Origin: Actinomycetota bacterium
Lineage (GTDB): Bacteria > Actinomycetota > Thermoleophilia > Solirubrobacterales > Solirubrobacteraceae
Assembly (NCBI GenBank): GCA_005788585.1
Contig: SYBY01000462.1
Location: forward strand, 1-6,054
Direction: 5' to 3'
Length of the DNA stretch: 6,054 bases
A program made the translations under genes and the position numbers. Shown in pieces: positions 1 through 6,053 of the stretch. The notes under the pieces are model-generated. The model was not told the origin of the DNA, did no database searches, and saw only the letters and a list, made by a program, of their open reading frames with translations. Numbering within the stretch: the first letter of the stretch is position 1; every line of letters starts with the position of its first letter.

Positions 1-1
1 C

Positions 2-829
2 CTCTGGGAGGCCAGCGAGGAGGGCCTCATGCGGCAGGATCGCGTCGTCGCCCTCACCCGGGACGTGTGGCGCTACGCCGACCAGCTCATGGACGTCGCC
101 GTCGCCGCGTACCGGCGGCGCGAGCTCGACCGCGCCGTGGCAGACAGCCAGCAGCGGGTGGCGCTGGTCCACGGCCTGCTGCTGTCCCCGAGCGGCGCGT
201 CGGGGACGAGCGCGCTCGGTGCGCAGCTCGACCCGCGGGCGTCGTACGTGGCGCTGCGGGCGCGCAGCCCGCGCGGCGATGACCGGGAGCTGCTGCTCGA
301 CCTCCAGATGCCCGGCGTCCTCGAGCACGCTGAGGTCGTGCCCTACGAGGGCGACGCCGCGGGCTTCGCGACGGCGCGACCGGCCGTGGCCCCGGGCGAC
401 GGCGTCATCATCGGTGTCGGCCCGGCGGGGCCGCTGTCAGCGCTCCCCCGGTCGTTCGCCGTGGCGACGCGCATCGTGGAGACCGCCGCCGCGTTCGGGC
501 GCTCCGGCGTGCTGACGCTCGAAGCGCTGGCGCCCGAGGTCATCGCCCGGTCCGAGGACGTGCTCGGCGAGGCGCTCGTGGCCCGGTGCGTCACGGCCGT
601 CGGCCCGGACACGGCCACCGGCGCCGAGCTGCTCGGCACCGTGCGCATGTACCTCGAGCGTGAGCTCAGCGTCGAGCGCACCGCGCACGCGCTGGAGGTC
701 CACCCCAACACCGTGCGCAACCGCCTGCGCCGCTACGAGGCGCTCGCCGGCGTCTCGCTGCGCGCGACGGACGACCTGCTGGCCGTCCGTCTCGCGCTCC
801 TGCGCGCCGCGCTCGACGCACGCGGCTGA
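2..829 (+). CDS. PucR/CdaR-family transcriptional regulator, C-terminal part (5' truncated by window edge)
   Basis: This is probably a cytoplasmic DNA-binding regulator of the PucR/CdaR type; the controlled pathway cannot be told from here. The frame is open from base 2. An ATG at 29 exists, but the codons before it read as normal coding and family members are usually longer, so I treat the gene as entering from outside. Numbering from ATG 29: residues about 1-40 form a charged helical linker; about 45-190 resemble the CdaR GGDEF-like sensor region, including a GVGPAGPL stretch followed by a helix of the ALPRSFAVA type. Residues about 200-262 are the PucR C-terminal helix-turn-helix, with the hallmark HPNTVRNRLRR at 225-235 preceded by VERTAHALEV. 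The usual Tyr in HPNTVRYRL is Asn231. It converges on the peptidase gene with a 7-nt gap. The family call is strong from the HTH; the ligand and target genes are unknown. Confidence 0.88.
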   Translation, partial: LWEASEEGLMRQDRVVALTRDVWRYADQLMDVAVAAYRRRELDRAVADSQQRVALVHGLLLSPSGASGTSALGAQLDPRASYVALRARSPRGDDRELLLDLQMPGVLEHAEVVPYEGDAAGFATARPAVAPGDGVIIGVGPAGPLSALPRSFAVATRIVETAAAFGRSGVLTLEALAPEVIARSEDVLGEALVARCVTAVGPDTATGAELLGTVRMYLERELSVERTAHALEVHPNTVRNRLRRYEALAGVSLRATDDLLAVRLALLRAALDARG

Positions 830-844
830 GCAGCGGTCAGCCGC
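822..844. terminator. Perfect hairpin spanning two convergent stop codons
   Basis: GCGGCTGA (822-829) is the exact reverse complement of TCAGCCGC (837-844), giving an 8-bp stem and a 7-nt loop. The plus-strand TGA (827-829) and the minus-strand TGA (837-839) both lie inside the arms. No T-run follows on either strand, so it is not a textbook intrinsic terminator. A bidirectional, U-less or Rho-assisted terminator, or an mRNA-end protecting structure, is inferred from position. Part of the symmetry arises because both genes end in a Gly codon GGC followed by TGA. Confidence 0.45.
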
Positions 845-2306
845 CGCGCCGCATCGCCGAGGCCGGCACGTCGTCGAGCCGGTCGATCATCTGCGCGAAC
901 GCCTTGGCCACGGGACGCAGCTCGTTGCGCGCGACCTTGGCCATGACGTCGCCCTCGTCGTAGAGATAGATCGGGCCGCTGACCAGGCTGATGACCGGGA
1001 TCTTCGTCGGCACCAGGAACGATGCGTCGGTCGGGATGCCCTTCGCGCCGTTCGCCGGGATCACCGCGGTGCGCGTGAGGTTCTGCGTGACGATCGCCTT
1101 CTGGATCGCGTTGCGGATCACCGAGCTGCCGGTGCGGAAGAAGCCGCGCGGCTCGGGCAGCGAGCTCATCACGAGCGTGCCGTCGCGCACCACGCCCGCC
1201 AGGCCGATGTGCTCGATGGTCAGGTTGGCGACGAGCTCGTACGGGCTGTCGGGGTTCGTCACGTACTTGTCGAGGAACGCCTGGTGGGACTGGTAGCCGG
1301 TGAAGTGCGTGTCGAACGTCGTGAACATCAGCGTGCGCTTGCGCTCGGCCTGCGGGACGGAGGCGAACGCCTTGGCGAGCGCCAGCACCTCGGCGGTGCC
1401 GGTGGCGTCCTCGACCGCGCCCTCGGACATCGAGTCGTGGTGCGACTGGACCTGGATCGTCTCCTTCGACTGCCCCGGCAGGACCCCGACGACGGTGTTG
1501 GCCTGCACCTCGTCGCGCGAGCCCTCCAGCGTCAGCCGGCCGGGCGCCTTGCCGCGACCCGCCCGGACGAGCGACCGGATCTGCGCCCCGTCGGTCTTCG
1601 TGACCCAGACCCCCGGGACGCTGACGTTCAGGCGGCGGTAGTACTCGTTGAGGTACTTGTTCGAGTCGTAGTAGTCGCTCAGGACGCCGATGAAGCCGAC
1701 TGCCCCGCGGGCCTTGACCTGCTTGAGGACGTCGGTGTAGCTCGTGATGTACGGGTTGGCCTGCTTGAGCGCCGCGCTGTCCTTCAGCAGCGTGAGCCGC
1801 GGGTCGTACAGGAACTCCGCGCCGAGCCCGAGCGCGAGCAGCGGGGTGTAGAAGCGCAGGTTGAAGAGGACGATCTTGCCGCGGACGTCGGTCCGGCGGA
1901 ACTGGTCGCCCAAGCCGTCGCCGACGTCGACGACCTCGGCCCGCGTGCCGCCCGGATCGGTGGCGAACGGGCCGGTGTCCGTTGCGCTCTCGGTGAACGA
2001 GTGCCACGACGGGAACGCGTCGATCGTCTGCCCACCGACCTCCAGGCCCCAGCGATGCGGCCGCCACAGGTACGACGTCGCGTGCTCCTGCCAGGCGTCC
2101 AGCCCGTAGGACTCCAGCGTGCGCTCGACGTAGTCGGCGGCCGCCTTGGCCTCCGGGGTCCCCGTCATCCGCGCGCCGAACGCCGCGACCTCCGCGGTGG
2201 TGTTGTAGATCTCGTCGGTGCTGGGCACCTCGGGGGGCGCCGCGCCCGCCGGGAGGACCGGCAGCAGGCAGAACGCGGTGAGCAGAGCTAGGGACAGTCG
2301 ACGCAT
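837..2306 (-). CDS. Secreted M28-family metallopeptidase-like protein with PA-like insert and atypical active site
   Basis: An exported protein related to M28 zinc aminopeptidases; activity is uncertain. The start at ATG 2306 is preferred because AGGGTG lies 6 nt upstream; a GTG at 2315 would add three residues but sits inside that motif. Numbering from 2306 (489 aa): Sec signal peptide about 1-23 (Arg-rich start, Leu/Ala core, AGA cleavage area); M28 N-terminal helix with TGTPEAKAAADYVERTL; PA-like insert about 110-260 with DVRGKIVLF; catalytic core from about 270. The core opens with NTVVGVLPG and QSHHDS (H289, D291), then GAVEDATG, matching the GAHYDS and GANDNASG metal-binding motifs. However, the EE pair of typical M28 enzymes is H334-F335, the next Asp ligand is E365, and the last His ligand is Y449. 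Family placement is good; peptidase activity is doubtful, and this may be a divergent subfamily or pseudoenzyme. It is divergent from the lipase-like gene and convergent with the regulator. Confidence 0.85.
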   Translation of the reverse strand: MRRLSLALLTAFCLLPVLPAGAAPPEVPSTDEIYNTTAEVAAFGARMTGTPEAKAAADYVERTLESYGLDAWQEHATSYLWRPHRWGLEVGGQTIDAFPSWHSFTESATDTGPFATDPGGTRAEVVDVGDGLGDQFRRTDVRGKIVLFNLRFYTPLLALGLGAEFLYDPRLTLLKDSAALKQANPYITSYTDVLKQVKARGAVGFIGVLSDYYDSNKYLNEYYRRLNVSVPGVWVTKTDGAQIRSLVRAGRGKAPGRLTLEGSRDEVQANTVVGVLPGQSKETIQVQSHHDSMSEGAVEDATGTAEVLALAKAFASVPQAERKRTLMFTTFDTHFTGYQSHQAFLDKYVTNPDSPYELVANLTIEHIGLAGVVRDGTLVMSSLPEPRGFFRTGSSVIRNAIQKAIVTQNLTRTAVIPANGAKGIPTDASFLVPTKIPVISLVSGPIYLYDEGDVMAKVARNELRPVAKAFAQMIDRLDDVPASAMRRGG

Positions 2307-2312
2307 GGGCAA

Positions 2313-2318
2313 CACCCT
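2313..2318 (-). promoter_or_regulatory. Ribosome binding site choosing the M28 start
   Basis: On the minus strand the sequence reads AGGGTG, six bases (TTGCCC) before the ATG at 2306-2304. This spacing suits ATG 2306. The GTG at 2315-2313 is itself the last half of the motif and has only AGG directly against it, which makes it a poorer start. Confidence 0.55.
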
Positions 2319-2364
2319 AGATTCGGGTCAACTGTGAGGGTCCCCACCGGGCCATACGAGAGAT

Positions 2365-2378
2365 TGTGGATTTCCACA
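2365..2378. promoter_or_regulatory. 14-bp palindrome, candidate operator
   Basis: TGTGGA (2365-2370) and TCCACA (2373-2378) are exact reverse complements separated by TT. It lies between divergent genes, about 26 bp before the preferred start of the lipase-like gene and about 60 bp before the M28 start, where a dimeric repressor or activator could act on both. It is AT-richer than its surroundings. One caution is that an in-frame GTG at 2366 inside it could be an alternative start for the lipase-like gene. The binding protein is unknown. Confidence 0.3.
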
Positions 2379-2404
2379 CCCTCCGCGCGCCTACGTTCCC
2401 GCAC

Positions 2405-3631
2405 ATGTCCCGACGTCTGCCGCTCTTCCTACTGGCGATCCTCTGCTCCGCGCTGACCGGCGCACCCACCGCCCACGCGGCCACGCCGCCTCCGGGCCCC
2501 GCCGGCGATGCGTTCTACACCCCGGTGACCGAGCAGGTGCCGGGCCCCGAGGGCACGATCATCTGGGCGCGTCCGGCCACCGGCCTCGCCGCTGCCCCGA
2601 GCGCCGCGCGAACCACGCTCGTCCTGCACCGCATGCGCGGTGTCGCCGGCACCCCTGTGGCCGTCTCCGGCACCGTCGTGATGCCCAAGGGCACCCCTCC
2701 GGCCGGCGGATGGCCCGTCGTCGCCTACAACCACATGACCACCGGCGGGGGCGGGCCCTGCGGTCCGAGCAACATCCGCGAGGGCGACAGCGAACGGCGG
2801 CGCAAGCACGAGGACGCCCGGCTCGTGGCACGGCTCCTTGCGCGAGGCATCGCCGTCGTCCGCAGCGACTACGAGGGGATCGAGACCCCGGGGCCGCACC
2901 CGTACTTCATCAGCGACTCGCTGGCCCGCTCGACGATCATGATGGTGCGCGCCGCCCGCGCGCTCGAGCCCGACCTCTCCCGGACGTGGGCGACCATCGG
3001 GCACTCCGAGGGCGCCGCCGCCTCGATCTGGGCGGCCCACCACGCCCGGGAGCTGGCGCCCGACCTCGACCTGCGGGCGGTCGCCGCGCTCACGCCGCCG
3101 CTGACCACGCGCGAATCGCTCGATCTCGCGCAGCAGATCACCGTACGCATCCCGGGTCTCGGCGGCCTGGCCCCGCTCGGGGCGCTCGTGCTGACCGGCC
3201 TGGGCTCGGCCCACCCCGAGTTCGACGAGATCCTGCGCAACGGCGGGCTGAGCGCGCGCGCGACGTCCCTCCTCGGAGACATCGAGACCCGCTGCCTGAC
3301 GACGCTCGGCCGCGGCGACTCGTGGGGCGGCCTCATCCCCGCGCGGATCCTGGGACCGCGCGGGGCCGAGCTCAAGCGGGTCGGCTACCCGCTCATCGAC
3401 GCGCACAGCCCACTGCGCGCCGACATCGGCAGCGTGCCGCTCCGGCTCGAAGCGGGCGGCCTGGACCTCATCACGCCGGCGCAGTCGATCCTGAACTGGG
3501 CGCGGCGGCTGCGCGCCGGCGGGAAGAGCGTGACCTTCACGCTGCACCCGCTCGGCACCCACTCCTCGATGCTCGAGGACGGGGTCGCGATGTCCCGCCT
3601 GGCGGACTGGACCGCAGCGCGCCTGCGCTGA
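2405..3631 (+). CDS. Secreted alpha/beta-hydrolase, secretory-lipase (LIP) type
   Basis: Probably an exported serine esterase or lipase acting on ester substrates outside the cytoplasm; the substrate is unknown. I chose ATG 2405 (408 aa) because MSRRLPLFLLAILCSALTG then gives a compact Sec signal peptide ending at AHA near residue 25; no Shine-Dalgarno is evident, so translation may be leaderless. An in-frame GTG at 2366 with a weak GAGAG upstream would add 13 residues. Numbering from 2405: the mature part begins with DAFYTPV typical of secretory lipases; SDYEGIETPGPHPY at about 154-167 is a family-like block; nucleophile elbow GHSEG at 199-203 with Ser201; likely catalytic Asp354 in GLDLIT and His386 in GTHSSM. 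Cys119 and Cys297 could form a disulfide in the exported protein. The triad order fits the fold. It is divergent from the M28-like gene and ends at a hairpin. A broad alpha/beta-hydrolase label is safe; the lipase activity is inferred. Confidence 0.87.
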   Translation: MSRRLPLFLLAILCSALTGAPTAHAATPPPGPAGDAFYTPVTEQVPGPEGTIIWARPATGLAAAPSAARTTLVLHRMRGVAGTPVAVSGTVVMPKGTPPAGGWPVVAYNHMTTGGGGPCGPSNIREGDSERRRKHEDARLVARLLARGIAVVRSDYEGIETPGPHPYFISDSLARSTIMMVRAARALEPDLSRTWATIGHSEGAAASIWAAHHARELAPDLDLRAVAALTPPLTTRESLDLAQQITVRIPGLGGLAPLGALVLTGLGSAHPEFDEILRNGGLSARATSLLGDIETRCLTTLGRGDSWGGLIPARILGPRGAELKRVGYPLIDAHSPLRADIGSVPLRLEAGGLDLITPAQSILNWARRLRAGGKSVTFTLHPLGTHSSMLEDGVAMSRLADWTAARLR

Positions 3632-3655
3632 GCGCGGGCTGCAGACAGCCCGCGC
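3632..3655. terminator. Perfect 10-bp hairpin between convergent genes, likely bidirectional terminator
   Basis: GCGCGGGCTG (3632-3641) pairs exactly with CAGCCCGCGC (3646-3655) around the loop CAGA. It begins one base after the lipase-like stop (3629-3631) and ends three bases before the SPFH stop (3659-3661), filling almost the whole 27-nt gap. CTGA (3628-3631) and TCAG (3659-3662) could extend the stem past a 3-nt bulge. No T-tract follows in either direction, so termination is inferred from stem strength and position. Confidence 0.6.
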
Positions 3656-3658
3656 AGC

Positions 3659-4561
3659 TCAGGCCTGCGGCTTGTTCTCCTCGTCCGTGGCCGCGGTCAG
3701 CTTGCCGAGCGCGCCGCCGAGGTTGCCGAGCGCCTGGTTGAACTCGCTCGGGATGATGAAGATCTTGTTCGCCGATCCCTGCGCGAGCTGCGGCAGCATC
3801 TGCAGGTACTGGTAGCTCAGGAGCTCCTGGTCGGGCTTGCCCTGGTGGATCGCGTCGAAGACCTGCCCGATCGCCTTGGACTCGCCCTCGGCCCGGAGGA
3901 TCGCGGCCTCCTTGGCGCCCTGCGCCTTGAGGACGGCGGACTCCTTCTCGCCCTGGGCGGTGAGGATCTGGGACTGCTTGACGCCCTCGGCGGTGAGGAT
4001 CGCGGCGCGACGGTCACGCTCGGCGCGCATCTGCTTCTCCATCGCCTCCTGGATCGTGCCGGGCGGGTCGATCGCCTTGATCTCGACCGTGTTGACGCGG
4101 ATGCCCCAGCGCCCGGTGGCCGCGTCGAGCACGGACCGCAGCGCGTTGTTCACCGAGTCCCGGCTGGTCAGCGTCTCCTCGAGCGTCATGCCACCGACCA
4201 CGTTGCGCAGCGTCGTGATCGTGAGCTGCTCGATGGCCTGCAGCGGATTGGCGACCTCGTACGTCACGGACTTCGGATCCGTGATCGTGAAGTAGAGGAC
4301 CGTGTCGATCTGCACCGTCACGTTGTCCGAGGTGATGACGGGCTGGGCGCCGAACGTCACGACCTGCTCACGCAGATCGATGAGCGGCCGCAGCTTGTCG
4401 ATGAACGGAATGATGATCGTGAGCCCGGGCGACAGCGTGCGGCTGTAGCGACCCAGCCGCTCGACCACCCCGGCACGCGCCTGCGGCACGATGCGCACGG
4501 TGCGGGCCGCCACGAAAATGACGAAGAGGCCCACCACCACCAACACGATCAGTCCGGCCAT
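3659..4561 (-). CDS. SPFH/Band 7 paraslipin (stomatin-like, QmcA-type) membrane protein
   Basis: A membrane-anchored scaffold of the stomatin/prohibitin superfamily; relatives oligomerise into rings or microdomains and associate with proteases and NfeD partners. The 300-aa length is usual for paraslipins. Residues about 2-20 are one hydrophobic anchor; the SPFH domain follows at about 21-180, with VVERLGRY, LSPGL, IPFIDK, LREQVV, VITSDNV and the TTLRNVVGGMTLEETLTSRD block, then WGIRVNTVEIKAIDPP and EKQMRAERDRRA. Residues 187-230 form four 11-residue coiled-coil repeats; the C-terminus has a short hydrophobic/Gly-rich segment and a polar tail. ATG 4561 is supported by TAAGGAG 8 nt upstream, which includes the stop codon of the NfeD-like gene; the 12-nt gap suggests co-transcription and translational coupling. 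The SPFH-NfeD pairing is well known. The family call is very secure; the exact client or role is not. Confidence 0.95.
   Translation of the reverse strand: MAGLIVLVVVGLFVIFVAARTVRIVPQARAGVVERLGRYSRTLSPGLTIIIPFIDKLRPLIDLREQVVTFGAQPVITSDNVTVQIDTVLYFTITDPKSVTYEVANPLQAIEQLTITTLRNVVGGMTLEETLTSRDSVNNALRSVLDAATGRWGIRVNTVEIKAIDPPGTIQEAMEKQMRAERDRRAAILTAEGVKQSQILTAQGEKESAVLKAQGAKEAAILRAEGESKAIGQVFDAIHQGKPDQELLSYQYLQMLPQLAQGSANKIFIIPSEFNQALGNLGGALGKLTAATDEENKPQA
3872..4003 (-). repeat. Four tandem 33-bp coding repeats (11-residue coiled-coil units) in the SPFH protein
   Basis: Residues 187-197, 198-208, 209-219 and 220-230 share the pattern x-[IV]-L-x-A-[EQ]-G-x-K/S-x-x. At DNA level, units beginning AGGA at 3897, 3930, 3963 and 3996 on the plus strand are spaced exactly 33 bp and are visibly alike but not identical. 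An 11-residue period is typical of the right-handed coiled coils that follow SPFH domains, so this is a structural repeat rather than a recent expansion. Confidence 0.7.
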
Positions 4562-4569
4562 GAGTCTTG

Positions 4570-4576
4570 CTCCTTA
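4570..4576 (-). promoter_or_regulatory. Shine-Dalgarno overlapping the nfeD-like stop codon
   Basis: On the minus strand TAAGGAG combines the stop TAA of the NfeD-like gene with AAGGAG, which sits 8 nt before the SPFH ATG at 4561. Ribosomes ending on the first gene are placed directly at the start of the second, which indicates translational coupling of the pair. Confidence 0.75.
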
Positions 4577-5005
4577 CTCCTCAGTGACGAGCGCGGTCGC
4601 GCCCCGAATCTCCACGACCTGGACCTTCGTCCCCGCATCGATGGGGTCCTCGTCAAACGCCCGGGCGGTCCACACCTCGCCGTTGATGCGCACGGTGCCG
4701 ACCCCCTCGTCGTTGGCGATCCGCTCGATGACGACGCCGGACGCGCCCTGCAGGGCCGCGGTGCCCGTGCGGATCTGCGGCGGCGTGTAGAGGTGCCGCT
4801 TGGCGATGGGCCGCACGAACGCGAGCAGCAGGGCGCCGCCGGCGATGAAGATCGCCCACGACGCGACGGCGCCCGCACCGACGGCGCTGGCGACCGCCGC
4901 GAGCAGCGCGCTGATCGCGAACGGCCCGAGGAAGAAGCTGGTGGTCGCGATCTCGCCCACGGCGAAGATCACGGCAGCCACGATGAAGATCGCCCACAGG
5001 TCCAT
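4574..5005 (-). CDS. NfeD-like membrane protein (short form with C-terminal OB-fold)
   Basis: A small integral membrane protein, 143 aa, of the short NfeD class that partners SPFH proteins. Three hydrophobic segments can be seen at about 2-21, 24-46 and 48-66, followed by a basic stop (RPIAKRH) and a linker. Residues about 79-143 form the OB-fold domain: alternating beta strands with GTAALQGASGVV, GTVRINGEVWTAR and a final VQVVEIRGATALV, which is the usual NfeD ending. The long NfeD class carries a ClpP-like serine protease domain; it is absent here, so no protease activity is expected. ATG 5005 starts the first membrane segment; the Shine-Dalgarno is weak. It lies 34 nt after ftsY and 12 nt before the SPFH gene, so the three are probably one transcript. 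An imperfect inverted repeat (AGCCT 5014-5018 / AGGCT 5030-5034) sits just upstream but is too weak to call a terminator. WAIFI occurs twice, at residues 4-8 and 50-54. Confidence 0.9.
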   Translation of the reverse strand: MDLWAIFIVAAVIFAVGEIATTSFFLGPFAISALLAAVASAVGAGAVASWAIFIAGGALLLAFVRPIAKRHLYTPPQIRTGTAALQGASGVVIERIANDEGVGTVRINGEVWTARAFDEDPIDAGTKVQVVEIRGATALVTEE

Positions 5006-5039
5006 GGTTCGGGAGCCTAACGGCGCGGCAGGCTGTTCG

Positions 5040-6053
5040 TTACGCCGGGGTCACCCCGAGCAGGGCGCGGGAGAAGTCGTCGGCGTCGAACGGCCGCAGG
5101 TCCTCGAGGGCCTCGCCCACGCCGATGAGCTTGACCGGGATGCCGAGCTCACTGGCGATCGCGAGCGCGATCCCGCCCTTCGCCGTGCCGTCGAGCTTCG
5201 TCAGGACGATGCCGTCCACCGGCACGGCCTCGCTGAAGAGCTTGGCCTGGCGCAGCCCGTTCTGGCCCGTCGTGCTGTCGACGGTCAGCAGCGTCTCGTG
5301 CGGCGCGCCCTCGAGCTGCTTGCTGACGACGCGACGGACCTTCGTGAGCTCGGCCATCAGGTCGTCCTGGGTGTGCAGGCGCCCTGCGGTGTCGACGATG
5401 ACGACGTCGACGCCGCGCTCACGACCCTGTTTGACGGCCTCGAAGGCGACGGATCCCGGGTCGGCGCCCTCGGGCCCGCGGACGATCTCACAGCCGGCCC
5501 GCTCAGCCCAGCCGGCGAGCTGCTCGACGGCCGCGGCGCGGACGGTGTCGGCGGCGCCGAGCAGCACGGTGAGGCCGAGCTCCTGCTGGAGGTGCCAGGC
5601 GAGTTTGCCGATCGGCGTCGTCTTGCCGGTGCCGTTGACGCCGACGGCCATGATCACGGTGGGCTTCTGCGTGACGTCGATGCGGTCCTCGAACGGCTCG
5701 TCGCCGCCCCGCGCGATCCCCGCGAGCAGCTCCTGCAGGCGGGCGGTCAGCGCCTCGCCGCCCTCGACCTGACCCGACGTGGCCTCCTGCTCGAGCTGCA
5801 TGACGACCTTCGCGGTCGTCGTCGCACCGACGTCGGCCATGATCAGCGCCTCCTCCAGGCGCTCCCACGTCTCGTCGTCGAGCGTCTCGAACAGCGTCGC
5901 CTGGATCTCGGCACCCAGCGCCTGCCGCGTCTTGCTGAGGTTCTGGCGCAGGCGGCGGAAGAACCCGCGCCGCTGCTCGCCCTCGGGCTCGGAGGCCGCA
6001 GCGCCCGTCGCGCCGTCGGGCAGGATGAAGAGGTCGTTCCAGTCTCGGGCCAT
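5040..6053 (-). CDS. ftsY: Signal recognition particle receptor FtsY (SRP GTPase)
   Basis: FtsY is the membrane-associated GTPase that receives SRP-bound ribosomes and hands nascent membrane proteins to the Sec translocon; its partner is Ffh. Numbering from ATG 6053 (337 aa): a short acidic/basic N-terminal stretch 1-45 takes the place of the long acidic A region of E. coli; helical N domain about 46-115; G domain about 130-335. Visible motifs: P-loop GVNGTGKT 138-145, insertion-box DTVRAAA 169-175, G3 DTAGR 221-225, STTGQNGL 260-267, G4 TKLDGTAKGG 285-294, and the closing GVGEALEDLRPFDADDF that distinguishes SRP GTPases. Two departures from the usual FtsY sequence are Pro147 where GKTTT has Thr, and A168/V171 where GDTFRAAA has Gly/Phe. 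The absence of the Met-rich M domain excludes Ffh. The start codon is one base from the window edge, so its Shine-Dalgarno and any upstream extension are not visible. It is the first visible gene of the cluster with the nfeD-like and SPFH genes. Confidence 0.95.
   Translation of the reverse strand: MARDWNDLFILPDGATGAAASEPEGEQRRGFFRRLRQNLSKTRQALGAEIQATLFETLDDETWERLEEALIMADVGATTTAKVVMQLEQEATSGQVEGGEALTARLQELLAGIARGGDEPFEDRIDVTQKPTVIMAVGVNGTGKTTPIGKLAWHLQQELGLTVLLGAADTVRAAAVEQLAGWAERAGCEIVRGPEGADPGSVAFEAVKQGRERGVDVVIVDTAGRLHTQDDLMAELTKVRRVVSKQLEGAPHETLLTVDSTTGQNGLRQAKLFSEAVPVDGIVLTKLDGTAKGGIALAIASELGIPVKLIGVGEALEDLRPFDADDFSRALLGVTPA

Larger units (their letters stand above)
2307..2404. promoter_or_regulatory. 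Divergent intergenic control region between two secreted hydrolase genes
   Basis: This stretch of about 98 bp separates the two divergent starts and must hold the promoters of both genes unless transcripts are leaderless. I could not find convincing -35/-10 pairs on either strand. Visible structure is a palindrome at 2365-2378 and a short direct repeat GGGTC at 2325-2329 and 2338-2342. If the plus gene starts at GTG 2366 instead, the gap shrinks to about 59 bp and the palindrome becomes coding. Confidence 0.5.

Noticed and set aside
660..2291. A 543-codon open frame on the plus strand antisense to the M28-like gene and overlapping the regulator
   Set aside because: The translation is dominated by Arg, Asp, Val, Leu and His in a monotonous pattern with no recognisable domain, as expected for an antisense frame in high-GC DNA. 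The minus-strand frame has a signal peptide and M28 motifs.
2316..2404. Possible sigma-70 hexamers such as TTGACC on the minus strand and TTGTGG on the plus strand
   Set aside because: No partner -10 element at 16-18 bp spacing that I would trust on either strand.
2405..2480. Possible lipoprotein signal (Cys in the hydrophobic core of the lipase-like signal peptide)
   Set aside because: The residues before the Cys are A-I-L, which lack the small residue expected at the -1 position of a lipobox, while AHA further on is a good signal peptidase I site.
2429..3741. Long open frames overlapping the lipase-like gene on both strands
   Set aside because: Arg/Ala/Pro-rich low-complexity translations without motifs; the 2405-3631 frame has a signal peptide, GHSEG elbow and catalytic Asp/His.
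3845..5020. A 391-codon open frame on the plus strand running across the SPFH and NfeD-like genes
   Set aside because: It is antisense to two well-recognised genes and their junction, with biased Arg/Asp/His composition and no domain.
5014..5034. Inverted repeat AGCCT/AGGCT between ftsY and the nfeD-like gene
   Set aside because: Only 5-bp arms with an 11-nt loop and no T-run; easily a chance match in GC-rich DNA and not enough to split the operon.
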